Shown: positions 63,433-64,000 of the stretch, in pieces | Layout of the letters: every line of letters starts with the position of its first letter | How positions within the stretch are numbered: position 1 is the stretch's first letter | Assembly (NCBI RefSeq): GCF_014844135.1 | Contig: NZ_CP041403.1 | Coordinates: 1,116,001-1,180,000, forward strand | Origin: Arcobacter sp. FWKO B | Lineage (GTDB): Bacteria > Campylobacterota > Campylobacteria > Campylobacterales > Arcobacteraceae | DNA: 64,000 nucleotides | Direction of reading: 5' to 3' | Position numbers and translations under genes: made by a program | Notes under the pieces: generated by a model | The model's database searches: none | What the model saw: the letters and a program-made list of their open reading frames with translations, nothing else | What the model was told of the DNA's origin: nothing

Positions 63433-64000
63433 ATGTGGCATATAGTAATAAAGTTCTTCTTATATAGTAGCTTGGTATTTATCCTTACTGGATGTTCTAT
63501 GAAAATACCAAGCTTAGATAATAATGGAAACTTTTCCAATCAAAATGAAGCTAAGATTGTAAATACAATTAATTCACATATAAACAAAAACATGGGCAAA
63601 GACTGCTCTGATTTTGTATCCATAGTAAATCAAGAACTTAACAATATCTATTTCGATGAAAAAGAGCTAGATTTCTCTAAAGGAATAGGTAAATCCCAAG
63701 CCATTTACAACCTATACGAAAAACAAGGCAAAATATCAACAAAAGAGTTACCAAATATCGGTGATTTGATATTTTTCAAAGATACAGTAAAATCAACTAA
63801 AACAACCTCCAAAATAACCCACATAGGAATAGTACAAAATATCAGTAACGATAATACAATCACATTCATACACAACCTAAACGGCAAAGTGACAATAGGC
63901 TATGTAAATATGAAAAATATGGATATCCACAATATAGATGGCAAAACAGTAAATAGTTTTATTGTCAGATGCCCTACAAAAAACAACCCAAATTACAAAT
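63433..64000 (+). CDS. NlpC/P60-like lipoprotein, 3' end outside window
   Basis: The frame opens at ATG 63433, 10 bp after gltX, and stays open to the window end (~189 codons visible). The N-terminus FFLYSSLVFILTGCSMK is a lipoprotein signal with the LTGC lipobox. KDCSDFVSIVNQ has the Cys of the NlpC/P60 DCSGFV motif with Gly replaced by Asp; PNIGDLIFF and ITHIGIV supply the GDLxxF and His-bearing motifs. This suggests a cell-wall Cys-His peptidase or amidase in the periplasm. The chain continues past the conserved core. Confidence is moderate because the third catalytic residue is not identified. Confidence 0.7.
   Translation, partial: MWHIVIKFFLYSSLVFILTGCSMKIPSLDNNGNFSNQNEAKIVNTINSHINKNMGKDCSDFVSIVNQELNNIYFDEKELDFSKGIGKSQAIYNLYEKQGKISTKELPNIGDLIFFKDTVKSTKTTSKITHIGIVQNISNDNTITFIHNLNGKVTIGYVNMKNMDIHNIDGKTVNSFIVRCPTKNNPNYK

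Overview
The window is a stretch of an AT-rich (roughly 30% GC by eye), densely packed bacterial chromosome. The gene content points to Campylobacterota, most likely an Arcobacter-like genus. The clues are a complex I operon whose usual NuoE/NuoF positions hold a ~90-residue HP1264-type protein and a GltD-like flavoprotein, followed by two NuoG proteins; gnnA/gnnB embedded between lipid A genes; a ccoI-ccoS pair for cbb3 oxidase assembly; HemJ and RNase J; and frequent TTG starts. No phage, insertion sequence, CRISPR array or rRNA was seen. One tRNA (Val, GAC) is present. The taxonomic call is an inference from gene content only.

Layout. 1-7081 (+): an ankyrin-repeat protein cut by the window edge, then glmU, coaBC, uppS, prepilin peptidase, an LptF/LptG-type permease and truA, nearly all touching or overlapping. 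7078-24508 (-): a 14-gene respiratory complex I operon read nuoA, B, C, D, HP1264-like, GltD/NuoF-like, nuoG1, nuoG2, H, I, J, K, L, M, N. Its intrinsic terminator lies inside the convergent truA gene. 24784-28978 (-): an AAA ATPase, endonuclease IV, a lipoprotein and a degenerate ATP-sulfurylase-like protein. 29135-38473 (+): queH, then a lipid A block (lpxB, lpxA copy 1, gnnB, gnnA, fabZ, lpxA copy 2), then clpX, mreB, mreC. 38561-44582: a response regulator without phosphoacceptor Asp (+), a receiver-GGDEF-EAL protein (-), a half-length asparaginase-like protein, ccoI, a DUF721-like gene and ccoS (+). 44620-59305 (-): a lipoprotein gene interrupted by an in-frame stop, tRNA-Val, an FrdB/FrdA-like pair without membrane anchor, a Phd-like protein, a hydroxyacid dehydrogenase, YcaO, a pseudopilin, PhoH, HemJ, RarA, a pseudouridine synthase, KdsD, RNase J and KsgA. 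59437-64000 (+): hisF, a nucleosidase-like gene, rlmN, a 37-residue membrane protein, gltX and an NlpC/P60-like lipoprotein cut by the window end.

Common threads. Envelope building is heavily represented: GlmU feeds UDP-GlcNAc; GnnA/GnnB would convert it to the 3-amino sugar; two LpxA, LpxB and KdsD serve lipid A/Kdo; LptF-type permease exports LPS; UppS and MreBC serve peptidoglycan. Respiration is the second theme: complex I, CcoI/CcoS, HemJ and the fumarate-reductase-like pair.

The non-genic signals are the most unexpected part. Two 16-bp parS sites lie 4.8 kb apart inside coding sequence, suggesting an origin-proximal location. Five short blocks of degenerate 7-bp repeats sit at gene junctions, one of them paired with an inverted copy around two hairpins.
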